The translations under genes were made by a program, and so were the position numbers. 64,000 nucleotides of DNA from JAKOWB01 sp038363005 (GTDB lineage Bacteria; Pseudomonadota; Alphaproteobacteria; Kiloniellales; JACOMY01): NCBI GenBank assembly GCA_038363005.1, contig JBBQBI010000009.1, positions 62,001 through 126,000 on the forward strand, given 5' to 3'. The notes below the pieces were generated by a model. It had not been told where the DNA came from and made no database searches. It saw only the letters and a list, made by a program, of their open reading frames with translations. Positions 26,001-32,663 of the stretch are shown here, in pieces (position 1 is the first letter of the stretch; each line of letters begins with the position of its first letter).

Positions 26001-26961
26001 CGACACGGATTTCGATCTGGCGGTGCTGGGTTCGGTCTTCATCGCCAACAGCCAGCGCAACGAGTGGCAGCTGTTCGGCGGCGGTCCCGGCCCCGCCGTG
26101 GTCGCCTTCGTCGGCGGCGAGGCTGGCATCCGCGTGGTGTCCAGCGGCGAGCTGCAGGACAGCCTGGTGACCATCAGCGACAACGCACTGGTCGGCGAGG
26201 CGCGGGCCAACGTGGCACAGAACGTCATCACGCTGTCCGCCGTGACGCTCGAGGCAAGCGGCCAGATCGTCAGCCGCCAGGGCAACAGCGGCGACGTCAG
26301 CGCCACCCTGGAGGGGGCGACGATCTCGCTGGAGCTGAACGCCGGTCCCGGGTTGGGCGCCAGTGAAGGCACGACCATCGTGATCGAGCGCAACTCGATC
26401 AGCGGCATGGCGCTGGGCAACGCGGTGCTGAACGTCATCGACGCCACCGCGTCGGGCGCCTTCCTGGGCTTCGACGGCTCGCCGGCGCAGGTCGTCGAGG
26501 AGCTGCCGGCCACCAGCGGCGCGACCACGGTCACCGGCGACTACACGATCCTCAATCGCCAGGTGAACCAGGGCACCGCGGAGCAGCCGCTGCAGATCAC
26601 CAGCACCGTCGTGGGCGCCCAGTTCGCGGTCAACCTGGACGGCAATCACGACGCCACCAGCGTGACCCTGCGCGACAACAACGTCACCTCGCTGGCCTAC
26701 GGCAACGTCGCCACCAACAGCGTCACCTTGCGCGCCGCCGGCGGCAGCCTGCCGAGCTCGGCGATCGTCAACCAGCAGAACAACGCCTACGCCAACATCA
26801 CCGCCACGGCCAGCGGCAGCGGTGTGAACGTCAACCTGTCCGGCAACGGTGCTGGTGTCGGGGTCTTCAGCGGCTCCAACGGCGTGGCCGCCTCAGCCAT
26901 CGGCAATTCCGCGACCAACACCATGTCCGCCCGCTCCGGTGGGCCCCTTGGCAGCAACTAG
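23068..26961 (+). CDS. Giant secreted beta-repeat protein 2, paralogue of protein 1
   Basis: A 1297-residue secreted protein (signal peptide 'LATTGLCALGALAGPAAA'). Its N-terminal 150 residues parallel protein 1 ('LNSIAN...', then '(S/G)LLGLLPG' and 'AGAAILTGEVSL' against 'SVGLLPAG' and 'GAAILQGQV'). The same Asn-ladder motif repeats through the protein, for example 'ISGNLLGATAAANVAANSV' and 'ISDNALVGEARANVAQNVI', whose starts (25867 and 26167) are exactly 100 codons apart. It ends in a Gly/Asn/Ser stretch close in style to protein 1. No C-terminal barrel or anchor. Start is ATG 23068 or the adjacent ATG 23071. It is followed 10 nt later by the FecR-domain gene and is probably co-transcribed with it. 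Confidence 0.75.
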   Translation: MMRRFVTRNLALATTGLCALGALAGPAAAEVVTVITIDPGQQLGGTVAANPSGDSLNSIANLLNAFSSATLVQESDNTLNLDLAVGANLLFTATLEGSQLYATARANNRTSLLGLLPGVPADPPDSAVAGAAILTGEVSLDTTLLARAADNSGGLSLLVGAAATVNADFDSALVLADGTFNSNLSSIELLPSTALRPPAGPASYDDFGTVLVELQATLSVAGSQINSAYGTDPDVVQDPGLPSANALSSGNSIQLTLQGQDDGFFAGQASLGGNQLLARAGGNANDGSILLRNEITTDEGTQVGPGLYSGTALILNQQNSDDISDGDADFRGEGITALALDDSIIGSVVAGTVGQDTASLDSFALEVTDNLLSAQAMINVARGEIAFVPALTLQGSDTPLDQGSGDSSVLLQERLGLRSALADYLIISRQSVNRREAVDPVANGLLLDSAVTGELTTPATFARLALDGNTLQANADGNRNDAILQNRLDAADGETAVSIDATLALLNWQWVSAPDFAARIAGTGDGIAAELTLLAPAGDQAASLALSDNSVSARANGNVGTAQVDLAALDLSLDLATLGPAGAVANAGAVLFSFHGATNAGDTFGATAGGVTASYQILDSANASHSEQDFLAPAVLAEVVDSALAALLTVSGPRAPDSSLTLSLEASGNLLEARAAGSRYQAAATLATTGLFTGSFGQLAAQFDNDQSVSASLSASGLALTLDASAIDAGDFAATVTVSDNTLLAVAGINSSNLATTLQAGVVTAGGWSSLYDAGDPRLSLGGLIQGYQFNSFRATRHNLYANAAIALLNDQTVDEGDAEASLTESGITVELLGDPATLLGNVALQVDGNRVVAQSRLNDASNTILFDSATLLQIDPAASGGALAGIVSAQGSGQGFVAAQDQPDLPERASHATASSTDSGIAVLLPGMTGTSLEISGNLLGATAAANVAANSVTLSATSLRAGLGEPASVAILHNGNDTDFDLAVLGSVFIANSQRNEWQLFGGGPGPAVVAFVGGEAGIRVVSSGELQDSLVTISDNALVGEARANVAQNVITLSAVTLEASGQIVSRQGNSGDVSATLEGATISLELNAGPGLGASEGTTIVIERNSISGMALGNAVLNVIDATASGAFLGFDGSPAQVVEELPATSGATTVTGDYTILNRQVNQGTAEQPLQITSTVVGAQFAVNLDGNHDATSVTLRDNNVTSLAYGNVATNSVTLRAAGGSLPSSAIVNQQNNAYANITATASGSGVNVNLSGNGAGVGVFSGSNGVAASAIGNSATNTMSARSGGPLGSN

Positions 26962-26971
26962 GAGCCACGCG

Positions 26972-27844
26972 ATGAGACACGCAGTGCCCATTCTGACGCT
27001 CTGCCTGACTTTCGCCGCCGGCCCAGCCGTCGCCGAACCGGTCGGCAGCGTCGAAACCGTCGTCGGCGAGGTACACGGCATCCCGCCCAACGGCGTGCGC
27101 CGCGAGCTGGCTTTGGCGACTGACTTGGTGCAGGACGAATTCGTGGAGACCGCCAAGGGTGGCGGCTTGACAGTCCGCTTCCTCGACGGCACGGAATTCC
27201 GCCTGGGCAGCGACAGCAGCGCTGTGCTGGATCGCTTCCTCTACGACCCGAATGCCGCTGCCGGCGATGGCGTCGTGCAGCTGGGTGTCGGCGCTTTCCG
27301 CTTCATCTCCAGCGCCGGGCAAAGCCACGATGGCGTGAAGATCCAGACTCCCAACTCGGTCATCGGCATTCGCGGCACCGACTTCGTCGTGGTCATCGAC
27401 CGCACCAAGGGCACCTCGCTTGGCACCCTCAGCGGCCTGATCGAGGTCACGGCGCTGCGTACCGGCTCGAACTTCGACGTCGCGCCCGGCAACATAGGAC
27501 AGGTGGAGTCGGATGGCAGCGTCACCGTCGGGCCGGCGCCGGTGCCGATCGAGGAGCTTGCCTGCTTCATCGCGAAGGACGACTACGTCTGCCTGGCCGA
27601 GGCTGGCAGCCCGGCTGGCGCGGCACCGAGCAACAACGATCTGGGCAACGACCTGGGCGGCAATGACAGCAACGATTCCGATCCTGGCCCTGGTCCTGGT
27701 CCGGGTCCCGGCCCAGGTCCGAGCGATCCCGGCGATGACGCCGGCGACGATCCGTCGGACGGGCCAAGCGATCCGGGCGACGACGCCGGTCCCGGCGACC
27801 CCTCATCAGGCCCCGGTGACCCCGGCGACGGCGACCCGCAGTAG
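26972..27844 (+). CDS. Secreted FecR-domain protein with Gly/Pro/Asp tail
   Basis: A 290-residue protein with a signal peptide ('MRHAVPILTLCLTFAAGPAVA'), then a FecR domain (about 45-160): 'LTVRFLDGTEFRLGSDSSAV', 'GVGAFRFISS' and the hallmark 'IQTPNSVIGIRGTDFVV'. Unlike the iron-signalling FecR it has no cytoplasmic part or membrane helix, so it is an exported beta-sheet domain rather than an anti-sigma factor. The last 75 residues are disordered: Asn/Asp, then (Pro-Gly)n, then Asp/Pro/Gly/Ser repeats. ATG 26972 has AGGAG overlapping the previous stop codon, giving tight coupling to giant protein 2. I infer an accessory or assembly role for the repeat protein. Confidence 0.8.
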   Translation: MRHAVPILTLCLTFAAGPAVAEPVGSVETVVGEVHGIPPNGVRRELALATDLVQDEFVETAKGGGLTVRFLDGTEFRLGSDSSAVLDRFLYDPNAAAGDGVVQLGVGAFRFISSAGQSHDGVKIQTPNSVIGIRGTDFVVVIDRTKGTSLGTLSGLIEVTALRTGSNFDVAPGNIGQVESDGSVTVGPAPVPIEELACFIAKDDYVCLAEAGSPAGAAPSNNDLGNDLGGNDSNDSDPGPGPGPGPGPGPSDPGDDAGDDPSDGPSDPGDDAGPGDPSSGPGDPGDGDPQ

Positions 27845-27852
27845 CCGCGGGC

Positions 27853-27880
27853 GGCGGAGGCGGCCAAGGCCGCTTCCGCC
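27853..27880. terminator. Hairpin between convergent genes
   Basis: GGCGGA-g-GCGGCC-aa-GGCCGC-t-TCCGCC forms a 12-bp stem with one internal mismatch between the stops of the FecR-domain gene (+) and the EF-hand gene (-). It is symmetric and could stop transcription from both sides, although no T-run follows. Confidence 0.5.
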
Positions 27881-27895
27881 ACCGCGCGAACGAGG

Positions 27896-28258
27896 CTACT
27901 CGTCGCCGTCCGGGATACCGTTGTTGTTCAAGTCGAGTGAACCGCGGTCGGCCGGAGTCTCCAGCACCCATTCGTCGGCGCTGATGCGTCCGTCACCGTT
28001 CATGTCCACGGCTTCCACCGAGTGGTCTTCGAAGAGGTAGTACTTGGTGGGTTCGGCATCGAGTTCCGCGCGGGTGCGGATCACCACCTGCTCATCGGCC
28101 AGGCTGCCGTCGCCATTGGTATCGTAGCGCACATAGAATTCGTCGCTGGCCCGCATTGAGCCCGGGCCAGTGCCGTTGGTGATGGTGTCTGCCAGTGCGC
28201 CGCCGGCGCCGAGCGCGAGTGTGGCGGCCATCAGCAGGGACGTCGTGAACTGTCGCAT
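27896..28258 (-). CDS. Secreted EF-hand calcium-binding protein
   Basis: A 120-residue protein with a signal peptide ('SLLMAATLALGAGGALA') and EF-hand loops 'DTNGDGSLADEQ' and 'DMNGDGRISADEW'; a third, shortened DxNxxGxxDxDE-like loop ('DLNNNGIPDGDE') closes the protein. It should bind Ca2+ outside the cytoplasm. It is convergent with the FecR-domain gene and may sense or buffer calcium for the surface locus, but only proximity supports that. ATG 28258 follows an AAAGGA site; an upstream in-frame extension to 28351 lacks a signal peptide and is rejected. Confidence 0.78.
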   Translation of the reverse strand: MRQFTTSLLMAATLALGAGGALADTITNGTGPGSMRASDEFYVRYDTNGDGSLADEQVVIRTRAELDAEPTKYYLFEDHSVEAVDMNGDGRISADEWVLETPADRGSLDLNNNGIPDGDE

Positions 28259-28292
28259 GACCTGTCCTTTCGAGTGGTTTGATTGGAAAGAG

Positions 28293-28378
28293 GGCGCGGT
28301 CATTCCACGCCTTCCACCACAGGGAAACGCACGGGCCACGGGATCGTTCAACGCCGCGAGGCGCGGAATGACCGCGCC
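28293..28378. repeat. Long inverted repeat upstream of the thiol-like operon
   Basis: Arms 28293-28311 and 28360-28378 (19 nt, 18 complementary; GGCGCGGTCATTCC at the left end) enclose 48 nt. It lies between the divergent EF-hand and ATP-grasp genes. The 'GTCATTCC' core recalls dispersed palindromes of alphaproteobacteria; it could also form a transcript hairpin in the operon leader. Confidence 0.6.
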
Positions 28379-28480
28379 GGAAGGGCGTTATGACACTGCG
28401 CGATGCCGGCGAGCCTTTGCGTTAATCGCTGGCAGCGGCGATGCTGGAGTCTTGGCTTCACGCAACCTTTCATTGATTGC

Positions 28481-29482
28481 ATGGCACTTGCCGCCACCCG
28501 ATCGCTGGATCGCCTGGTCTTCTGGTTGGCGAACCTGTCGATCTACCTGCGCCATCCACGCGTCATCCTGCAGTTCCGCCGGCGGGTCGGTTATCTGCCC
28601 AACCCGGCCCGGCCGCGGCGCTACAGCGAGATGATGCTCTGGCGCAAGCTGTTCGACCGCAATCCGCTGTTCATCACCTTCACCGACAAGCTGGCCTGCA
28701 AGGCGCTGGTCTCGCGCCACTGCCCCGACCTGGCGGCGGCCGAGGTGCTGTGGGTCGGCGACGACGCTGGCCGCATTCCCGCCGCGGTGCTGGACTACCC
28801 GATCGTGATCAAGGCCAGCCATGGCTGCGACTACAGCCTGTTCCGCCGGCGCGGGCGCGACGAGGGTCCCTTGAAGCCGCGGCAAGTCCGCCAGGTCAAT
28901 GCCTGGCTGGGCAGGGTCTATGGCCAGCACCAGCGGGAATGGGCCTATCGCCTGGCCGGGCGCCGGCTCTTCGCCGAAGCGCTGATCCTGCCGGCCGCCG
29001 GCGAGGCGCTGCACGACCTCTCGGTGCATGCCGCCGACGGCGTGCCGCTGTTTATCGAGGCTATCCAGCACAACAAGACGGCGGAACAGCGCAAAGGCTA
29101 CTTCCACAGCGACGGCCGGCGCTGGCCGGAGCTGGAGCCGCAGCGCCGGGGCACCGACGCCCGGCCAGCGCTGCCGCCGGATGCCCGCCTGCCGCCATCG
29201 TACGTCGCGGCGCTGACCCATGCGACGCGCCTCAGCTCGGGCGTGGACTATGCCCGCTTCGATTTTCTTGCCGCCGCGGGGCAGCTCTACGCCGGCGAGA
29301 TCGCGGTCTATCCCGGTTCCGGCTTGGCGCGGCACGCGGAGTTCGCCACCTACAACGCCCTGCTGGCGGCGCGCTGGGACCTGACCAAGTCATGGTTCTG
29401 CGGCACGCGCCATCGCGGTGCCCGCCGGCTCTATGCCGAGGCACTTGGCCGGTGGTTGCGGGCCGGGAGCATGGCGACATGA
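28481..29482 (+). CDS. ATP-grasp (TupA-like) enzyme
   Basis: A 333-residue protein of the TupA-like ATP-grasp group: 'YSEMMLWRKLFDRNPLFITF' then 'TDKLACKALVSRHCPDL' (the DK...R element), 'YPIVIKASHGCDYSLF' (ATP-binding Lys) and 'DYARFDFLAAAGQLYAGEI', where Asp/Glu should bind Mg2+. ATP-grasp ligases join a carboxylate to an amine or thiol; TupA itself acts in teichuronopeptide synthesis, but close relatives are found in many polysaccharide and peptide pathways. Its stop overlaps the start of the glycosyltransferase gene (ATGA), so they are coupled. Start ATG 28481 is uncertain; an in-frame ATG at 28403 exists but the family similarity begins after 28500. Confidence 0.72.
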   Translation: MALAATRSLDRLVFWLANLSIYLRHPRVILQFRRRVGYLPNPARPRRYSEMMLWRKLFDRNPLFITFTDKLACKALVSRHCPDLAAAEVLWVGDDAGRIPAAVLDYPIVIKASHGCDYSLFRRRGRDEGPLKPRQVRQVNAWLGRVYGQHQREWAYRLAGRRLFAEALILPAAGEALHDLSVHAADGVPLFIEAIQHNKTAEQRKGYFHSDGRRWPELEPQRRGTDARPALPPDARLPPSYVAALTHATRLSSGVDYARFDFLAAAGQLYAGEIAVYPGSGLARHAEFATYNALLAARWDLTKSWFCGTRHRGARRLYAEALGRWLRAGSMAT

Positions 29483-30657
29483 CAGCGGACGCCAAAGGGC
29501 GCGGGCCGGCGCCGGATCGCGCCACAGGCCCGCTGGTCATCGCCCAGCTCTGCCACGGCTCCCTGGGCGGCAGCTCGCGCGTGGCCTGCCGCCTGGCCAA
29601 CGCGCTGGCCAGGCGCGGCCATGAGGTCCAGGTGTTCTCGCGCCAGACGCTGCCCTGGGCGCTGGGGGAGGGAATCGCGCAGCAGGCCTTGCGGCCGGAC
29701 AGCGGCGACCTCGAGGCGCCACTCTACTGGGACTGGAGCGAGGCGGAGCTCACCGCCTTCGGCGAGCTGCTGGCGGCGCGTCTGCGTCGGCAGCGGGTCG
29801 ATGTCCTGCACTATCACTATGCCCAGCCGTTTGCTGGCTTGGTCAGCCGCCTTGCCGCCGCGCTGGGCGCGCAAATGCCGCTGGTGATCGGAACGTTGCA
29901 CGGCACCGACCTGACGCGCTGCCTGCGGGATCCCGTGGCGCTGACCGCCCTTGGCCAGAGCCTCTCCACCACCGCGGCCCTGACCACCGTGTCGCAGCAC
30001 ATGCGGCGGCTGGCCGAGGCGATCCCTGGCCTGCCGCCAGGCCTGCCGGTGCTGCCCAACTTCGTCGAGGACGCCTGGCCTGGACCGGGCGAAGGTGGGC
30101 CGCTGCCGGACCGGCCGGCGCTGCTGCACGTCTCGAACTTCCGCGCGGTGAAGGACCTGGGCCTGCTGGCCCGCCTCTTCCTCGCGGTCCACGCGCGCAG
30201 CGGCGCCGAGCTCTGGCTGGTCGGCGACGGGCCGGAGCTGCCGATGCTGCGTGCCTTGCTGCAACGCTCGCCCGCTGCCGGCGCGGTGCGCTATCTCGGC
30301 GCCTGCGCCCAGCCGGAAGTCCACTTCCGCGCCGCCACGCTGCTGCTTTCGACCAGCCTGGAGGAGAGCTTCGGCCTAGCCGTGCTGGAAGCCATGGCGA
30401 GTGGCACGCCAGTCGTCGCCACCGCCGTCGGCGGGATTCCGGAACTGGTCCGCGACGAGGTCACCGGTCTGCTGTTCGCACCGGAAAACTGGCCGCGCAC
30501 CGCCGATCGCATCGTCGCACTGCTGGGCACGCCGGCGCGGCTGCAAGCGCTGCGACGTGCCTGCCTGGCGCAGGCGGCGCCGCTGCGCGAAGCCCGCGTC
30601 ATCGGTCTCTACGAAGGCCTCTATCGCCAGGCGCTGCGCCGCGCCGCCATGGGTTGA
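29479..30657 (+). CDS. BshA-like family 4 glycosyltransferase
   Basis: A 392-residue GT-B glycosyltransferase. The N-terminal 'IAQLCHGSLGGSSRVACRLA' plus 'LARRGHEVQVFSRQ', then 'VDVLHYHYAQPFAGLVSRLA', 'VIGTLHGTDLT' and 'LTTVSQHMRRLA' follow the order of BshA, which makes GlcNAc-malate, the first step of bacillithiol synthesis. The donor-binding half has 'LLHVSNFRAVKDLGLLAR' and 'EESFGLAVLEAMASGTPVVA' (the E-x7-E motif). The GlcN/malate specificity cannot be proved by reading. Together with the downstream BshB-like deacetylase and the BshC-like protein, the thiol route is the best inference; a cell-surface glycan role remains possible. Confidence 0.75.
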   Translation: MTADAKGRGPAPDRATGPLVIAQLCHGSLGGSSRVACRLANALARRGHEVQVFSRQTLPWALGEGIAQQALRPDSGDLEAPLYWDWSEAELTAFGELLAARLRRQRVDVLHYHYAQPFAGLVSRLAAALGAQMPLVIGTLHGTDLTRCLRDPVALTALGQSLSTTAALTTVSQHMRRLAEAIPGLPPGLPVLPNFVEDAWPGPGEGGPLPDRPALLHVSNFRAVKDLGLLARLFLAVHARSGAELWLVGDGPELPMLRALLQRSPAAGAVRYLGACAQPEVHFRAATLLLSTSLEESFGLAVLEAMASGTPVVATAVGGIPELVRDEVTGLLFAPENWPRTADRIVALLGTPARLQALRRACLAQAAPLREARVIGLYEGLYRQALRRAAMG

Positions 30658-30658
30658 G

Positions 30659-31795
30659 ATGCGCAACCTCGCCGCCCTGCAGGCGACGCCGGCCGGCCGT
30701 GCTTTCCTGGCGCAGGAGATGACCTTCGACGACCCCGCGGTCTTCCTGGACCAGCTGCGTCCGCCACGGCTCGGGTCTGGCGGTGAGTTACCGCCGGCGC
30801 AGGATCTGCCGGTCTATGTCCACCAGCAGCTCTATCTCGACTACCGCGCGTCAGTCGTCGCCAAGCTTCTGGCGCTGCGCGCGCTGCAGGCGCAGCAGCC
30901 GGCAGTGCAGCCGACGATGCTGTGGATCGACAGCGACCGCGCGGGGTCCGACAAGCTCAGCCTGCGGCTCTATCTGCGCGGCGCGCAGGGCGCCATCGCG
31001 GTGCGCCTGGCGCCGGCGGGCTGCGAGCAGCGGGAACCACGCTTCATCCCGCTCGACCCGGCACGCCTGGCAGCCGGCGTCCAGCGCCTCGCAGCCGTCA
31101 TCGGCGCGCAGCCCGGTGGTGGCGGCGCCCGCCTCGCGCGCTTCGCCAAGCTGCGGCCGCTGCTTACCGCCGACGGCAGCCTGGCGGATTTCGGCCGCCG
31201 CCTGAGCGATACGCTGTTTGCCGAGATACTGGATTTCCGGCCACGACCGCTGCACAGCTCCGCGTTGATCACGACCGGCGCGCTGACGCCGGCACTCACC
31301 GAGCTGCTGAACCAGCAGCCTGCCTTCGTCGCTTCTGTCAACGCGCGGATCGCAGCGCTGTGGGCGTTGGATGTCGACGCGCGGATCAGGCCGCTGCCGG
31401 CCGACTATCTGCCGCTCTTCATCGCCAGCCCGCTCGACGGCCGGCGCCTGCGGCTGCGGCTGGAGCGCGACGGTCCGCTGCGGCTGGCCACCGCCGTCGA
31501 CGCCGCGGGCCGGCGCCACCGCTACGAACTCGGCCGCACTGAACTCTCGCTGGCGCAGCTCGACGGCCAGGTGCACTGGAGCCCGGACGTGACCCTGCCG
31601 CTGCTGGTCAACGACCGCTTCAGCGGCCTGGTCGCCGGGCGCAGCTCGGCGCTCTATCTGCTGGCCTTCCGCCCGGCATTGCGCAGCCTGCTGCGGCAGG
31701 AGCCGCTGCCGGTCCTGGTGCCGCGGTCCTGGGATGTCTTCGCCGGTGCCTTCGACAGCCTGTTCGACGCCTACCTCGACGATCGCCGCCTCTAG
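30659..31795 (+). CDS. Unknown protein with BshC-like sequence blocks
   Basis: A 378-residue protein with no obvious family at first sight. Three blocks appear in BshC (cysteine-adding) order: 'VHQQLYLDYRASVVAKLLAL' (residues 54-73; compare GQQ...GPLYTLYKA..AI), 'MLWIDSDRAGSD' (87-98; compare FWIxSEDHD) and 'SPDVTLPLLVND' (308-319) followed by 'LPVLVPR' (350-356; compare SPNVxLRPLVQD ... MPVxxPR). It is shorter than BshC (about 540) and lacks the HDF-type end of the second block. The ATG at 30659 comes 1 nt after the BshA-like stop. I infer a divergent or functionally altered BshC; profile comparison would decide. Confidence 0.5.
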   Translation: MRNLAALQATPAGRAFLAQEMTFDDPAVFLDQLRPPRLGSGGELPPAQDLPVYVHQQLYLDYRASVVAKLLALRALQAQQPAVQPTMLWIDSDRAGSDKLSLRLYLRGAQGAIAVRLAPAGCEQREPRFIPLDPARLAAGVQRLAAVIGAQPGGGGARLARFAKLRPLLTADGSLADFGRRLSDTLFAEILDFRPRPLHSSALITTGALTPALTELLNQQPAFVASVNARIAALWALDVDARIRPLPADYLPLFIASPLDGRRLRLRLERDGPLRLATAVDAAGRRHRYELGRTELSLAQLDGQVHWSPDVTLPLLVNDRFSGLVAGRSSALYLLAFRPALRSLLRQEPLPVLVPRSWDVFAGAFDSLFDAYLDDRRL

Positions 31796-31809
31796 GGAGC
31801 TTACCCGCC

Positions 31810-32550
31810 ATGTCCGAGCCCATCGACGTCCTGGCCTTTTCGCCGCATCCCGACGACGCCGAGATCGGCTGCGCCGGCCTGCTGCTGCTGGCGGCACGGC
31901 AGGGCCTGCGCACCGCCATCGTCGACCTTAGCGAGGGCGAGCGCGCCTCGCGCGGCACCCCGGCAATTCGTAACCAAGAGAAGGCGCTGGCCGCTGAACG
32001 CCTGGGCCTGGCCGCGCGCCAGGGCCTCGGCCTGCCGGACACGCGGATCGGCGGCGCCCCCGAGCACGAGGCCGCCCTCGTCGACTGCCTGCGCCGCCTG
32101 CGGCCCCGCCTGGTGCTGGCGCCACCGCGCGAGGATCGGCACCCTGACCACGCAGCGACCGCGCGCCTGGTCGAGCGCGCCGCCTTCTTCGCCAAGGTCG
32201 GCACGGTCGGCAGCGGCGCGCCGCACGCCATCGAGCGGCTGCTGCACTATGCCATCCACGCGCCGCTGCTGCCGAGCCTGGTGGTCGATGTCACCGACGT
32301 CTGGCCAGCACGGCGTGCGGTGCTGGAGGCCTATCGTAGCCAGTTCCTGCCTTCCGGCACGGACGCGGCGACGGCGCTGAGCGATGGCGACTTCCTGGAG
32401 CTGCTGGAGGCGCGCGCCCGGCACTACGGCGCGATGATCGGCGCGCGCCATGGCGAACCCTACCTCTCGCCGGCACCACTGGCAGTCGCCACGGTGGCTA
32501 GCCTGTTGCGGCCGCCAGGTGCGGCAGCGGCCTATAGTTCCTATCGCTGA
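31810..32550 (+). CDS. BshB-like LmbE-family deacetylase
   Basis: A 246-residue PIG-L/LmbE-family zinc deacetylase. The metal-binding motif 'FSPHPDDAEIGCAGLLL' is at residues 10-27 and the second 'DRHPDHAATARLV' near 110-120. The segment 'GERASRGTPAIRNQEKALAA', followed by 'GLGLPDTRI', is the pattern of the bacillithiol deacetylase BshB1, which removes acetyl from GlcNAc-malate. It starts 14 nt after the BshC-like gene with a good AGGGAG site and is the last gene of the four-gene operon. Enzyme class is firm; the exact substrate is inferred from the neighbours. Confidence 0.85.
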   Translation: MSEPIDVLAFSPHPDDAEIGCAGLLLLAARQGLRTAIVDLSEGERASRGTPAIRNQEKALAAERLGLAARQGLGLPDTRIGGAPEHEAALVDCLRRLRPRLVLAPPREDRHPDHAATARLVERAAFFAKVGTVGSGAPHAIERLLHYAIHAPLLPSLVVDVTDVWPARRAVLEAYRSQFLPSGTDAATALSDGDFLELLEARARHYGAMIGARHGEPYLSPAPLAVATVASLLRPPGAAAAYSSYR

Positions 32551-32663
32551 CCGCTTGGTCGCCGTCAGCCGTGGTGGATAGCGCTGTATGCATGCCGGCC
32601 TGTGGCCTTTAGGGTTGCGCCATCTGTCGAACGGGCGGGCGACACGTTAGCGAGGTGAAGGCG

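Noticed and set aside
18047..26961. Tandem DNA repeats or a CRISPR array within the giant genes
   Set aside because: Repeats are at protein level with diverged DNA and variable spacing; no identical repeat-spacer pattern exists.
27680..27840. Simple-sequence DNA (GGT/CCC-like) as a phase-variable tract
   Set aside because: Codons for Pro-Gly/Asp vary at third positions, so slippage potential is low; it encodes a disordered tail.
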